Assembly: GCF_001442615.1 (NCBI RefSeq)
Contig: NZ_LMXN01000002.1
Coordinates: forward strand, 1-64,000
From: Algoriphagus resistens
Lineage (GTDB): Bacteria > Bacteroidota > Bacteroidia > Cytophagales > Cyclobacteriaceae
Reading direction: 5' to 3'
Length of the DNA: 64,000 nt
Position 1 is the first letter of the stretch. The number at the start of each line of letters is the position of its first letter. The notes under the pieces are model-generated. The model worked only from the letters and a program-made list of their open reading frames with translations, had not been told where the DNA came from and made no database searches. Both the position numbers and the translations under genes were made by a program. Positions 56,793 through 64,000 of the stretch are shown piece by piece.

Positions 56793-56853
56793 AAAGTTAT
56801 TCTGGAATTTTCCTGCCCACTCAAAGGCTTGGGAAAATTACGGAAATAACTTT
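56793..56853. repeat. 61-bp hairpin repeat, copy 2
   Basis: It is about 85 percent identical to copy 1 by eye. Changes in one arm (TTTTTC to TTTTCC) are matched in the other (GAAAAA to GGAAAA), so the stem is kept by paired changes. Confidence 0.75.
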
Positions 56854-57012
56854 GTTGCATAGGATTATTTCAAAAGCCAATCACTTAGATCTTTTTTCTT
56901 TTTGCTGTTTTTTTACCTCCGACGAATATTTCAAAATGTTCATCAGGGGCATATTTCTACTAATTAATTGCTGAGGCAGACCAAGTTGCTCTGAGTAAGG
57001 AGTTTCAGCTAA

Positions 57013-57143
57013 TGTGTTAAGCATTGGAGGTAGTGTGTTAAGCGACGAAGGTGGTGTGTTAAGGTCTTAGCTGATGTGTTAATAGCGGTAACTGGTTCAC
57101 TTTAATCATGAGGTGGTTCACTATGGCATTGAACTGGTTCACT
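57013..57143. repeat. Iteron-like arrays with 21-bp spacing
   Basis: TGTGTTAA begins at 57013, 57034, 57055 and 57075, and GGTTCACT at 57094, 57115 and 57136. The steps are 20 or 21 bases except one of 19, so all sites face the same side of the helix. Such arrays are typical of replication initiator or partition binding sites. Confidence 0.65.
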
Positions 57144-57331
57144 AAATCCACTTCCTTGAAGTAAGATGAAATATTCAACAGCTCTCTTTATTTCTTTCCT
57201 TGGTTGCCTTACATCTACGGAGGTTGAGAGAACACAGCAAAAAGAAAAGGATGCACTTTTATTCATTTGAATCTTATTCAATATTAACCTCAATTGAGAA
57301 CCCTGAAAATCGTCCATTGAAATGTTGATTT

Positions 57332-57520
57332 GTTGACTTTTGATGTCAAGTCACTGTTTATCAGATTATTGTATGGTAAACATTTGGTCAACTTTCAGGT
57401 CAACATTCCAATCTGTTTGTTGATCGGTAGTCAACATTGATTTCAATTGTTGACCAAATGTTGACTGATTGTTGACTTGTTAACCTATTCATTTTCAATT
57501 CAATAAATCAATTAGTCAAC
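57332..57520. repeat. GTTGAC motif cluster
   Basis: GTTGAC or its complement occurs at 57332, 57387, 57399, 57430, 57449, 57460, 57471 and 57515. Three of them are spaced 11 bases apart. The cluster abuts the 3' end of the primase-helicase gene. Confidence 0.55.
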
Positions 57521-58725
57521 ATTCCAGACAAAATTGGCTCTAATTCCTGTTGAAGTATTTTGTAGTACCTTCCTTTCTCTTCTTTTTCATAGATGCTTCC
57601 AGTTGAGTCATATTGGTAAGCGGTGAAGTTGGAGGCATTGGGGTACTGTTTCAGTTTCCAAACTTCTTCCAAAATTTTGCGGACGTAGGAACGGGAAACA
57701 GTGAGTCCGGATCTTTCCAGTAACTTCTTTGCATGGGTATTGGTCAAACAAAATTCTGTGAGCTCACGGCTTTCCATGATTTCCTTGATTGTTTCAAAAA
57801 GCTCAAGTTCTACTTTATTGATGGAATAGGATTTTACCCTTCGAAGTGCAGGAGTATAGATTTGCTCTGGAGTAAACCACATTCGCGAACTTTTGGAAGT
57901 AGCGAGTTTTCTATGAAGCAAATAATGGAGAAAGTGGGAGAGTTCGTCTTCTAGTTTATATAGAAAATCAGGATCTAACTTTTCTAAAGTAGGGACCTTC
58001 CTAACCCAATAGCGGGTTTCCTGAACCCCAATGACCATGAAATTGTCTTCGTTGTTGGAGCATAGAATGATTTTTCCAAAAAACTCCACTTCAAAGCGGT
58101 CTTTTCCTTTGGCTTCAGCTTTATAGGATTTTGCAGTACTCAGGTTTTTGATTTTCTCACTGTCTTCCTTCCGGTCTAGCAACACTTCATCAATTGCAAT
58201 TATCAGCTTCGAAACCCAATCAGAATTGAAATTACTTCTGAAATCGGAATTGGTATTGAATGTCATGTTATTGCCATAAATCGCCTTCAGAAGATTTAGA
58301 AAGGTTGTTTTTCCAGTATTTCCTTCACTACTGACTAGGCAAAGAACGGGGAGACGTTGGCTGGGCTTGGTAAAAAGGAGTTGAAGATAATCCAAGCCAA
58401 TTTCATACTGATCCCCAAAAATATGTTTGACAAAGCTCAGGATGTTTGGGCAATCACCTGGGAGGGGACTCAAGGAAATCGGTTCATAGAGATTGTAAAA
58501 TCCCTGGTAATTTCGTTGGTATTCCAAATGCTCCGGAATGGTGCAAAAACCATTGTAGCGTTCCATATTTTTCACCACATCCCGCCAGTTTGGATAATCC
58601 TGCTTAATGGTGTCCAAATTCCAGGAAATCATCATTTCCTCATCTTTTCCACTCATCATTGGTTTCTTGACCCGCTTGAAGAGCGAAGTACCTACTCTGA
58701 TATATCTATCTTCAATACTTTTCAT
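57508..58725 (-). CDS. Primase-helicase family protein (DUF5906-like)
   Basis: The 405-residue protein has the superfamily 3/D5-like ATPase typical of mobile element replication. Walker A SEGNTGKTT is at 133-141, a Walker B-like LIIAIDEVLLDR is near 172, and IILCSNNEDNFMVI matches motif C (near 220). The C-terminal part looks like a winged helix (LLERSGLTVSRSYVRKIL). An N-terminal primase domain is absent, so it is probably a helicase acting in island replication. Its ATG overlaps the excisionase-like gene by four bases. Confidence 0.83.
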   Translation of the reverse strand: MKSIEDRYIRVGTSLFKRVKKPMMSGKDEEMMISWNLDTIKQDYPNWRDVVKNMERYNGFCTIPEHLEYQRNYQGFYNLYEPISLSPLPGDCPNILSFVKHIFGDQYEIGLDYLQLLFTKPSQRLPVLCLVSSEGNTGKTTFLNLLKAIYGNNMTFNTNSDFRSNFNSDWVSKLIIAIDEVLLDRKEDSEKIKNLSTAKSYKAEAKGKDRFEVEFFGKIILCSNNEDNFMVIGVQETRYWVRKVPTLEKLDPDFLYKLEDELSHFLHYLLHRKLATSKSSRMWFTPEQIYTPALRRVKSYSINKVELELFETIKEIMESRELTEFCLTNTHAKKLLERSGLTVSRSYVRKILEEVWKLKQYPNASNFTAYQYDSTGSIYEKEEKGRYYKILQQELEPILSGMLTN

Positions 58726-59081
58726 ACTCTTGATTTTCTTGAAGACCGATTTTTCTGATTTATTAGATATTCTTCAGCTTCTTCCTCAATTTCAGCGTTG
58801 GTCTTGATCCTCGTTTTCTTCAGCCAATTGATTAAATCAACCTTGAAGAAGTGAAGCTTCCTTCCAGATTTGTGATAGGGGATCTCTTTTCTTGAGGTTT
58901 TGGCATAAATCGAATAGATGCTTAGGTTTAAAAATTCCGCAGCTTCTTTTACAGTCAAGATTTCCTCTGATTGAGCTTTTTCAGAACCACTATTGTTGGC
59001 TTTTTTAATTTCTTCCAGTAATAAAGAAAAGCCTTCTTTTAGTTCTAAACTCAAACTCTCAAATGGATTGTTTGATTTCAT
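58722..59081 (-). CDS. Excisionase-like HTH protein
   Basis: The 119-residue protein has an HTH_17/MerR-type domain at about 45-90 (ILTVKEAAEFLNLSIYSIYA then KSGRKLHFFKVDLINWL). Such proteins act as excisionases or as regulators in Bacteroidota mobile elements. It is the first gene of a pair with the primase-helicase. Confidence 0.82.
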   Translation of the reverse strand: MKSNNPFESLSLELKEGFSLLLEEIKKANNSGSEKAQSEEILTVKEAAEFLNLSIYSIYAKTSRKEIPYHKSGRKLHFFKVDLINWLKKTRIKTNAEIEEEAEEYLINQKNRSSRKSRV

Positions 59082-59642
59082 AATTAAATGGATTTGTTTC
59101 TCGAAATTTATAGAAAAAGAAAAGTATAAAGCAAATCTATAAAATCGCTTATAGATTATGTTATTTCATTTTATATGAGTGCATGATCAGATTTGACCAG
59201 ATATGACCAGATTTGACAAGTTGTATATATAGATATATGTGTACATACATATGTGTATATATTTTAGTAACAAAAATAATTCTTTTAAAATACTGATAAT
59301 CAGTGATTTAAAATTGATTTGAAAAAATTTTGTTTATGTTGATTGAATCGAGTTGGTAGATATTAGGCAGCATTAATTACAAAATTAAATTTTCATGAAA
59401 AAATAAATGTTTACAAGAAGTTAACTTAAAAATGTATTTCAGAGTTGTGAGACTGTGATTTGTGAAATTTACATATATACGTATATATAGATATGTGTAT
59501 ATATATATCACAATAGAAACTGTGCATAACTGGTCAAAAAAAAATATCAACTTTTTTTCTATTCAAACCTAATTTTCAAAAAATATGGATGGAATTTGAT
59601 GAGTTTTGGAATTCAATTTGAGATGTTGGTCAAGAAAACTGG
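59082..59642. other. AT-rich gap with 10-bp tandem repeat
   Basis: No gene is seen. At 59188-59217 three tandem decamers run CAGATTTGAC, CAGATATGAC, CAGATTTGAC. Alternating TATA-rich tracts occur at 59221-59262 and 59470-59510. They may be control sites for the excisionase-primase operon or accessory recombination sites. Confidence 0.55.
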
Positions 59643-60773
59643 TCAGTAAAGCTTGATCTTATCCGCTGCTTCGACCTTCTTTTCGTTGGTGATTTTGGTG
59701 TAAATCTCCGTCGTTTTTACCTGGCTATGTCCCAAGTTTCCAGAGATCACATAAATGTCAGTTCCGCCAGCCAACTGGAGGGTGGCGTAGGTATGTCGGA
59801 AGCAATGAAAGGTGACCTTTTTCAAAATCCCGGCTTTCAGAATCCAGTTTTTCAAAATGGTATTATTGGTTGCCGAGTATTTTAATCCTGAAAATACTCG
59901 TTCATCCTGTCCCTTTCTTTCTCCCACCAATTCCCGTGCTTGCTTAGATATCGGTAAATATTCAAACCTTCCTGTTTTGCGTTGACGATATTTGAGGAGA
60001 GAAATTTCAGTTTGATCGGGATCTTCAATTTCACTCCAAGTAAGTTTCTCAATATCTGACCATCTTAATCCTGTCATGCAAGAAAATAAGGAAGCCAATC
60101 GAAGCATAGGCAATTCTGGACAAGGAGTCTGGTAAAGTTTCATCACCTCAGCTTGAGTCAGGTAAACTCGGTTGCTTCCTTCTGCTCTTACATTTGAAAT
60201 AGAGATGCAGGGATCTTTTGTGATGATCTGTTCTTTCAAAGCATCTTTTAAAGTAGCTCGAAGTTTTGCAAAGTAACTTAATTGGGTGTTTGCTGAAAGC
60301 TTATGACTTCGGCCAATGGATTTGGTTTTGGATAGGTATTCTTTAAATCCCTCACAAAATTCTGGAGTGACTTCGGCGAATGTGCAAATTCCACCTGCAT
60401 ATAATTTCAAATGCTCATAGGCACTTTTCCAGTTTCCCTGATTCCCCGAGGTTCTGGAATGAGTTTTTCCTTTTTCTAAAAAGTATTGGAGGAAATCTCT
60501 TTTCAAATTGAATTTGTCATAAAAGCCAAAGTTGTTGTTTAGAAATTCAATCTCCTTTTGGGATCTGATACTCTCGGCCTTTAAGATGCATACTCGATTG
60601 AATTCTTTCTGGGTTGGAGTTTTAGGGTTTTCGAAAATATGAAAGCCCAAATAGTCTCTCCTTTTTTTCTTGCCGGTATGGGGATCTACGATAGGAGGAT
60701 AGAAGTCCAGGTATAAACTGATCTTCCCATTTTCAAGTGGCCGTTTTCTTAAAGTGACTTTGGTGGCTTTCAT
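59643..60773 (-). CDS. Tyrosine recombinase (integrase)
   Basis: The 376-residue protein has an N-terminal arm-binding domain starting VTLRKRPLENGKISLYLDFY, a SAM-like core-binding domain, and a catalytic domain. The active site residues are visible: Arg in TGLRWSDIEKLTW, HxxR in FHCFRHTYATL, His in NLGHSQVKTT and Tyr in EIYTKI. All are intact. It lies near the right end of the island and is the likely enzyme for integration at mnmE. Confidence 0.93.
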   Translation of the reverse strand: MKATKVTLRKRPLENGKISLYLDFYPPIVDPHTGKKKRRDYLGFHIFENPKTPTQKEFNRVCILKAESIRSQKEIEFLNNNFGFYDKFNLKRDFLQYFLEKGKTHSRTSGNQGNWKSAYEHLKLYAGGICTFAEVTPEFCEGFKEYLSKTKSIGRSHKLSANTQLSYFAKLRATLKDALKEQIITKDPCISISNVRAEGSNRVYLTQAEVMKLYQTPCPELPMLRLASLFSCMTGLRWSDIEKLTWSEIEDPDQTEISLLKYRQRKTGRFEYLPISKQARELVGERKGQDERVFSGLKYSATNNTILKNWILKAGILKKVTFHCFRHTYATLQLAGGTDIYVISGNLGHSQVKTTEIYTKITNEKKVEAADKIKLY

Positions 60774-60782
60774 GATAGGCTA

Positions 60783-61136
60783 CTATTGATTTAAAAATGA
60801 CTCGATATCAGACTTTCTGAAAATCCTCTTTCTACCAATGTTTTTAACGTCCAAAGAATCCCTCTTTACCAATCTCCAAAGAGTAGTCCGACTGATTCCC
60901 ATAAAAACACAGGTTTCTTTTACGTTTAAAAAGGTCTTTTGATTGGCAACCATCCAATCCTGATTGATTGTGGTTGCTGTTTCAGTCAAACTCTTTTGGA
61001 TTTTCTCTTCTTTCATCCTCAACTTGTAGGCCTTTTTTGCGCAGTTATCCCCGCAGTACTTGGTTACAGTGGTTTTTGCAGTGAAGGAATTTCCGCACAA
61101 CTGGCAAATTCTGGTGATTCTAATATTTGAACTCAT
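60783..61136 (-). CDS. Zinc-ribbon HTH protein
   Basis: The 117-residue protein has an N-terminal zinc-ribbon-like set (CQLCGNSF then YCGDNCAKK, residues 11-34) and a C-terminal HTH_17 domain (FLNVKETCVFMGISRTTLWR then GRKRIFRKSDIESFL). Proteins of this design precede integrases in Bacteroidota islands and may act as excisionase or repressor. It starts nine bases upstream of the integrase. A 10-bp tandem repeat lies before its start. Confidence 0.8.
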   Translation of the reverse strand: MSSNIRITRICQLCGNSFTAKTTVTKYCGDNCAKKAYKLRMKEEKIQKSLTETATTINQDWMVANQKTFLNVKETCVFMGISRTTLWRLVKRDSLDVKNIGRKRIFRKSDIESFLNQ

Positions 61137-61157
61137 GGAATTAAAGTTTGCTCTGTT

Positions 61158-61213
61158 TGTTTCTAGTTGTTTCCCAATGTTTCCAGTTGTTTCTGGTTGT
61201 TTCCCATTGTTTC
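61158..61213 (-). promoter_or_regulatory. Six GTTTC boxes with exact 10-bp period
   Basis: TGTTTC occurs at 61158, 61168, 61178, 61188, 61198 and 61208, each one helical turn apart. It begins 22 bases upstream of the zinc-ribbon HTH start, so it is probably a multi-site operator or an arm-binding array. Confidence 0.65.
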
Positions 61214-61252
61214 ATAATCTCCCCCAATTTAGCAAAAAATTTGTACCGCCAA

Positions 61253-61276
61253 AAAACGGTACAAATCCGGTACAAA
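61253..61276. repeat. Right arm-type repeat
   Basis: Two CGGTACAAAT units match those at 32573-32596 with one difference and in the same orientation. An inverted TTGTACCG precedes them at 61241. Confidence 0.6.
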
Positions 61277-61320
61277 TATTCTATCAAAATTGAAAACTGA
61301 ATAAAAAGAGATAAAAATGA

Positions 61321-61353
61321 AAAACCCTCTAAATAAAAGATTTAGAGGGTTTT
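61321..61353. terminator. Bidirectional terminator
   Basis: A perfect 14-bp stem (AAAACCCTCTAAAT and complement) with a five-base loop is A-rich on one side and T-rich on the other. It lies between mnmE and the zinc-ribbon HTH gene, both read leftward, and probably ends mnmE transcription. Confidence 0.8.
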
Positions 61354-61393
61354 AATAAGTTTGACTTAGAGTAGTTTAGAGCTGTTTGTAGGT

Positions 61394-61410
61394 ATTTATT
61401 TCCCGATACA
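61394..61410. repeat. Right attachment site (attR)
   Basis: The 17 bases identical to attL include the mnmE stop and the codons for its last residues (CIGK). Integration here leaves mnmE intact. Confidence 0.75.
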
Positions 61411-62778
61411 AAAATTCCTAAAGATGTTCTCCAAAAGATCGTCGGTCGTGATTTCACCGGTGATCTCACCGAGAAAGTGAAGGGAGCGGCGAATATCCAT
61501 AGCCACAAAATCATTGGTTACTTCATTGTCCAAGCCACTTAAGATATCCAATAAAGATTCTCTGGTTTTGACTAAAGAATCGTAATGACGCACATTGGTC
61601 ACCACCGTGTTACCAGTTCGGAATTTATCCAGATTCACGAGTTCCAGGATGCGGATTTTCAATCCTTCAAGATTCTCCTTATTTCCTGCTGAGATGAATA
61701 TAGTGTCTGGATGTTTCTCTTTTAAATCGTTAATTAACAGTTTATTACCCTTGTCTACTTTATTCGCTACTTTTAGAAATGGAACACCCTGATTTTCCAG
61801 CTTGTTGACATCCCGGTTGATCTCTACCAGATCGGTGTCACCCAAATCAAAGAGGTATAATATCAAAGAAGCAGACTTCATTTTTTCCTGGGTTCTACTC
61901 ACGCCGATAGCTTCTATGGTATCGGTTGTTTCCCGCAAACCTGCTGTATCTATAAAGCGGAAAATCACGCCCCCGAAATTAATTTCATCTTCGATAAAAT
62001 CCCTCGTGGTTCCGGCAATTTCAGATACAATTGCTTTTTCTTCATTGAGCAACGCATTGAGCAGGGTGGACTTGCCTGCATTGGGTTTACCTGCAATCAC
62101 GGTAGGTACTCCGTTTTTGATCACATTTCCCAGGTCAAAACTAAGAATCAATTCTTCTACCACTCTCAAAAGGCGCTCAACAAGTGTTCTCAATTCTTCC
62201 CGGCTTGCAAATTCCACATCTTCCTCACCGAAATCCAGCTCCAGTTCTATCATTGAAGCAAAATGAATCAGTTTACTTCTAAGTTCTTGTATCTCAGAGC
62301 TGAATCCCCCTCTCATTTGGCTAAGTGCCGCCTGGTGTGAGGTTTCGGAATCTGCATGGATCAGGTCTGCCACAGCCTCTGCCTGCGCCAGATCAAATTG
62401 CCCGTTAAGAAAAGCGCGCTGGGTAAACTCTCCCGGCTTTGCAGGGCGGGCGCCCTTGCGGATAAATAGTTTAAGAACCTGATTGATGATATAGGAAGAA
62501 CCGTGCGTGGAGATCTCTACTACATTTTCTTTGGTAAAGGATCTGGGAGCGATAAAGAGCGAAACCAAAACCTCGTCGATGATTTTGTCGCCGTCCCGGA
62601 TAGTCCCAAAATGTATGGTGTGGGATTCCTGCTTCTCTAGGTTTTTGCCGTAAAACACTTCGTTTGTCAGCTGAATGGCATTTTTTCCCGAAAGGCGGAT
62701 CACAGCAATAGCTCCAACACCTTGAGGCGTAGCCAAAGCAATTATGGTGTCACTGTGCTCAGAAAGGTTAAAACTCAT
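61396..62778 (-). CDS. mnmE: tRNA modification GTPase MnmE
   Basis: At 460 residues this is a standard MnmE (TrmE). The N-terminal formyl-THF-binding domain starts SDTIIALATPQGVGAIAVIR; the G domain has GKPNAGKSTLLN near residue 229, DTAGLRET and NKVDK; the terminal FCIGK holds the catalytic cysteine. With MnmG it modifies the wobble uridine of some tRNAs. It overlaps the thioredoxin-like gene by four bases. The island is integrated at its 3' end without changing the protein. Confidence 0.97.
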   Translation of the reverse strand: MSFNLSEHSDTIIALATPQGVGAIAVIRLSGKNAIQLTNEVFYGKNLEKQESHTIHFGTIRDGDKIIDEVLVSLFIAPRSFTKENVVEISTHGSSYIINQVLKLFIRKGARPAKPGEFTQRAFLNGQFDLAQAEAVADLIHADSETSHQAALSQMRGGFSSEIQELRSKLIHFASMIELELDFGEEDVEFASREELRTLVERLLRVVEELILSFDLGNVIKNGVPTVIAGKPNAGKSTLLNALLNEEKAIVSEIAGTTRDFIEDEINFGGVIFRFIDTAGLRETTDTIEAIGVSRTQEKMKSASLILYLFDLGDTDLVEINRDVNKLENQGVPFLKVANKVDKGNKLLINDLKEKHPDTIFISAGNKENLEGLKIRILELVNLDKFRTGNTVVTNVRHYDSLVKTRESLLDILSGLDNEVTNDFVAMDIRRSLHFLGEITGEITTDDLLENIFRNFCIGK

Positions 62779-63242
62779 TTTGCACCGATTCCATTATCTA
62801 CGATTTGCCCCAATCCATCGAGAAACTCCATTGGCTGTCTATACCCCGGTAACTGGGTGATATTCCTTAGGGTAGGGTCGATGATCACAAAGTTGGGATA
62901 AGAGTTTACGCGCATTGCCGCGGCCATTTTTGCCTCAGTATATTCTTTTCCTTTGAAGTCAAACTTACGTTTGTCGTCCTCAGCGTTCATTTTGACGGCG
63001 TAAAATTGACCATTGATATACTTGACAACAGCTGGGTCTGTGAAGGTTTCCTTATCCATCTTCTTACACCACCCGCACCAGTCAGTGTACACATCGATCA
63101 AGAGCATTTTGGGGTTGGCTTCAGCAGCAGCTACAGCTTCTTCAAATTTTAGCCATTCTATCTTGTCCTGTGCTTGCGCAAAGCGGGCAGTTACCAGAAT
63201 TAAGCCTATGATTACTATTTTTTTCATACTTCTTGTTTTCAA
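62775..63242 (-). CDS. Exported thioredoxin-like protein
   Basis: The 155-residue protein has a signal peptide (about residues 6-25, ending ARFAQAQ) and a thioredoxin fold with active site DWCGWCKKMD near residue 60 and a cis-proline site in NSYPNFVI near 115. It is probably a periplasmic thiol-disulfide protein. The start could be the second ATG at 63227. It overlaps mnmE and the permease by four bases each. Confidence 0.88.
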   Translation of the reverse strand: MKTRSMKKIVIIGLILVTARFAQAQDKIEWLKFEEAVAAAEANPKMLLIDVYTDWCGWCKKMDKETFTDPAVVKYINGQFYAVKMNAEDDKRKFDFKGKEYTEAKMAAAMRVNSYPNFVIIDPTLRNITQLPGYRQPMEFLDGLGQIVDNGIGAK

Positions 63243-64000
63243 ATCTCCAACGGCTTGCCAGGTGCGGAAGTTCCGAATAACAAATTCGGCCTGATGCTCT
63301 TGATCAATGCACTTCCCAGAAAAACAACCCCGCCGACCGCCACCATCATCCCGGCAATAGAACTATCCACCACGTAGGCCAGGTAATAGCCCGCTAGTGC
63401 GATAAAAATACCTAAACCGCAGGTAAGTTTTATCAATGAGGTCAATTTTTTGGTCCAGAGGAAAGCAGTGGCGGGAGGGACTACCAGTAATGCTACAACA
63501 AGGATAGCGCCCACTGCTTCGAAACTGCTTACCGTAGTATAGGATACCATGCTCATCAGAGCAAGATTGATCGCTCCGGCAGGAAGCCCGATGACTATAC
63601 CGAAATTCTCATCAAAACTGGTTATGCTTAACTCCTTGTACAACAGAAATATGAATCCGCTCACCAAAACTAAATTCAAGATTGCTAAATAAGTGATTCT
63701 TGGCCCCATGCTAAAACCCGCATCGGTAATCCAAAGATCAATAGGCAGGTAGGCTATCTCACCATACAGCACGCATTCCTGGTCTAGGTCCACCTTGTAT
63801 GCGAGCATATTGATCAGGATAATCCCTATGGCAAACAGGAGTGTAAAGGTGATTCCAATAGATGCATCCAGCTGCACTTTGGCTTTTGTTTTGAGCCAAT
63901 TGATAATCAATGTAGTCAGTATGCCCAGTAAGCCAGCCCCAATGATAACCTCCAGTCCGCGCTGGCTGCCCGACACGAAGAAACCTATTACTATTCCGGG
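63239..64000 (-). CDS. Metal ABC transporter permease, cut by window edge
   Basis: The frame is open to the window end and reads PGIVIGFFVSGSQRGLEVII before the first Met-like start at 63976, as in the interior of ZnuB/MntB-type permeases. The gene therefore extends beyond the window and the 5' part is missing. At least seven membrane segments are visible (for example GLLGILTTLIINWL and ILVVALLVVPPATAFL). It imports zinc, manganese or iron with an ABC ATPase presumably encoded to the right. Confidence 0.88.
   Translation of the reverse strand, partial: PGIVIGFFVSGSQRGLEVIIGAGLLGILTTLIINWLKTKAKVQLDASIGITFTLLFAIGIILINMLAYKVDLDQECVLYGEIAYLPIDLWITDAGFSMGPRITYLAILNLVLVSGFIFLLYKELSITSFDENFGIVIGLPAGAINLALMSMVSYTTVSSFEAVGAILVVALLVVPPATAFLWTKKLTSLIKLTCGLGIFIALAGYYLAYVVDSSIAGMMVAVGGVVFLGSALIKSIRPNLLFGTSAPGKPLEI

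Larger units (their letters stand above)
56283..57507. other. Repeat-rich non-coding region, possible origin
   Basis: This 1.2-kb region has no convincing gene but holds, in order, a hairpin (56397-56437), a pair of 61-bp hairpin repeats, a 21-bp-spaced iteron-like array and a GTTGAC cluster. It lies between the defence operon and the primase-helicase, which suits a replication origin or a control region (inference). Confidence 0.5.
32519..61410. mobile_element. Putative 28.9-kb integrative island at mnmE 3' end
   Basis: The segment is bounded by exact 17-bp direct repeats (ATTTATTTCCCGATACA); the right copy includes the last codons of mnmE. A tyrosine integrase, an excisionase-like protein and a primase-helicase sit at the right end. 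Direct arm-type repeats lie just inside both ends. The cargo is a toxin-antitoxin-chaperone operon and a large restriction/defence operon. Base composition is more AT-rich than the flanking mnmE region. No conjugation genes lie inside, so transfer would depend on another element. Confidence 0.78.

Noticed and set aside
57102..57317. 71-codon leftward frame
   Set aside because: It runs through the iteron-like array and has no domain; considered chance.
61158..61213. CRISPR-like array
   Set aside because: The repeat unit is 10 bp with no spacers, so it is a phased operator-like array. No cas gene occurs in the window.
32519..61410. Integrative conjugative element
   Set aside because: No relaxase, coupling protein or Tra gene lies between the repeats; at most it could be mobilised by another element.

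Overview
The window comes from a Bacteroidota genome, probably Cytophagales (Algoriphagus/Cyclobacteriaceae-like). Evidence: a CTnDOT-type conjugation operon (TraE, F, G, J, K, M, N families) with an RteC regulator, surface proteins with type IX secretion C-termini, a WG-repeat protein, and many Bacteroidota-type small regulators. This placement is inferred from protein families; no rRNA or tRNA gene was recognised.
Region 1 (about 0.4-15.7 kb): a MauE-like membrane protein, a striking Crp-like regulator fused to a class I terpene synthase, rteC, a WG-repeat protein, then a compact rightward tra operon ending at a terminator. No relaxase or coupling protein is seen; they may lie beyond the left edge. 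An ORF-less group II intron starts 5 bases after the terminator.
Region 2 (about 16.4-25.4 kb): a PKD/type IX secretion protein, a lone receiver protein, a Crp family regulator, a kinase remnant, a wrecked higB beside a HigA/ParD chimera, a secreted hydrolase and a large IgGFc-binding/PKD adhesin-like protein.
Region 3 (about 25.9-32.5 kb): an accretion zone of Fic-family genes: a broken RhuM-Fic gene, an intact Fic gene with a triple palindromic operator, an ISL3-type insertion sequence, parDE, and a second RhuM-Fic gene. It ends in a Fic gene cut off at a 17-bp direct repeat.
Region 4 (32519-61410): a putative 28.9-kb integrative island bounded by that 17-bp repeat, whose right copy is the 3' end of mnmE. 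From left to right it holds a third RhuM-Fic gene, a HipB-like regulator, a toxin-antitoxin-SecB-like chaperone operon, and a long leftward defence operon. In transcription order the operon reads hsdM, DUF262/DUF1524 protein, second hsdM, hsdS, DUF3644 protein, GIY-YIG-like protein, HEPN-like protein, sacsin-like ATPase, double PD-(D/E)XK nuclease, SF1 helicase, small protein, hsdR. A replication/integration module follows: repeat-rich DNA, a primase-helicase, an excisionase-like protein, a tyrosine integrase and a zinc-ribbon HTH protein. Region 5 (61.4-64 kb) is host backbone: mnmE, a thioredoxin-like protein and a metal ABC permease cut by the window edge.
The most unusual signals are: (1) every RhuM-Fic copy carries, at the same point in the coding sequence, a near-perfect palindrome whose sequence differs completely between copies while its geometry is kept; (2) the Crp-terpene synthase fusion; (3) the sacsin/nuclease/helicase cassette inside a type I restriction operon; (4) a covarying 61-bp hairpin pair and iteron-like arrays beside the island's primase.
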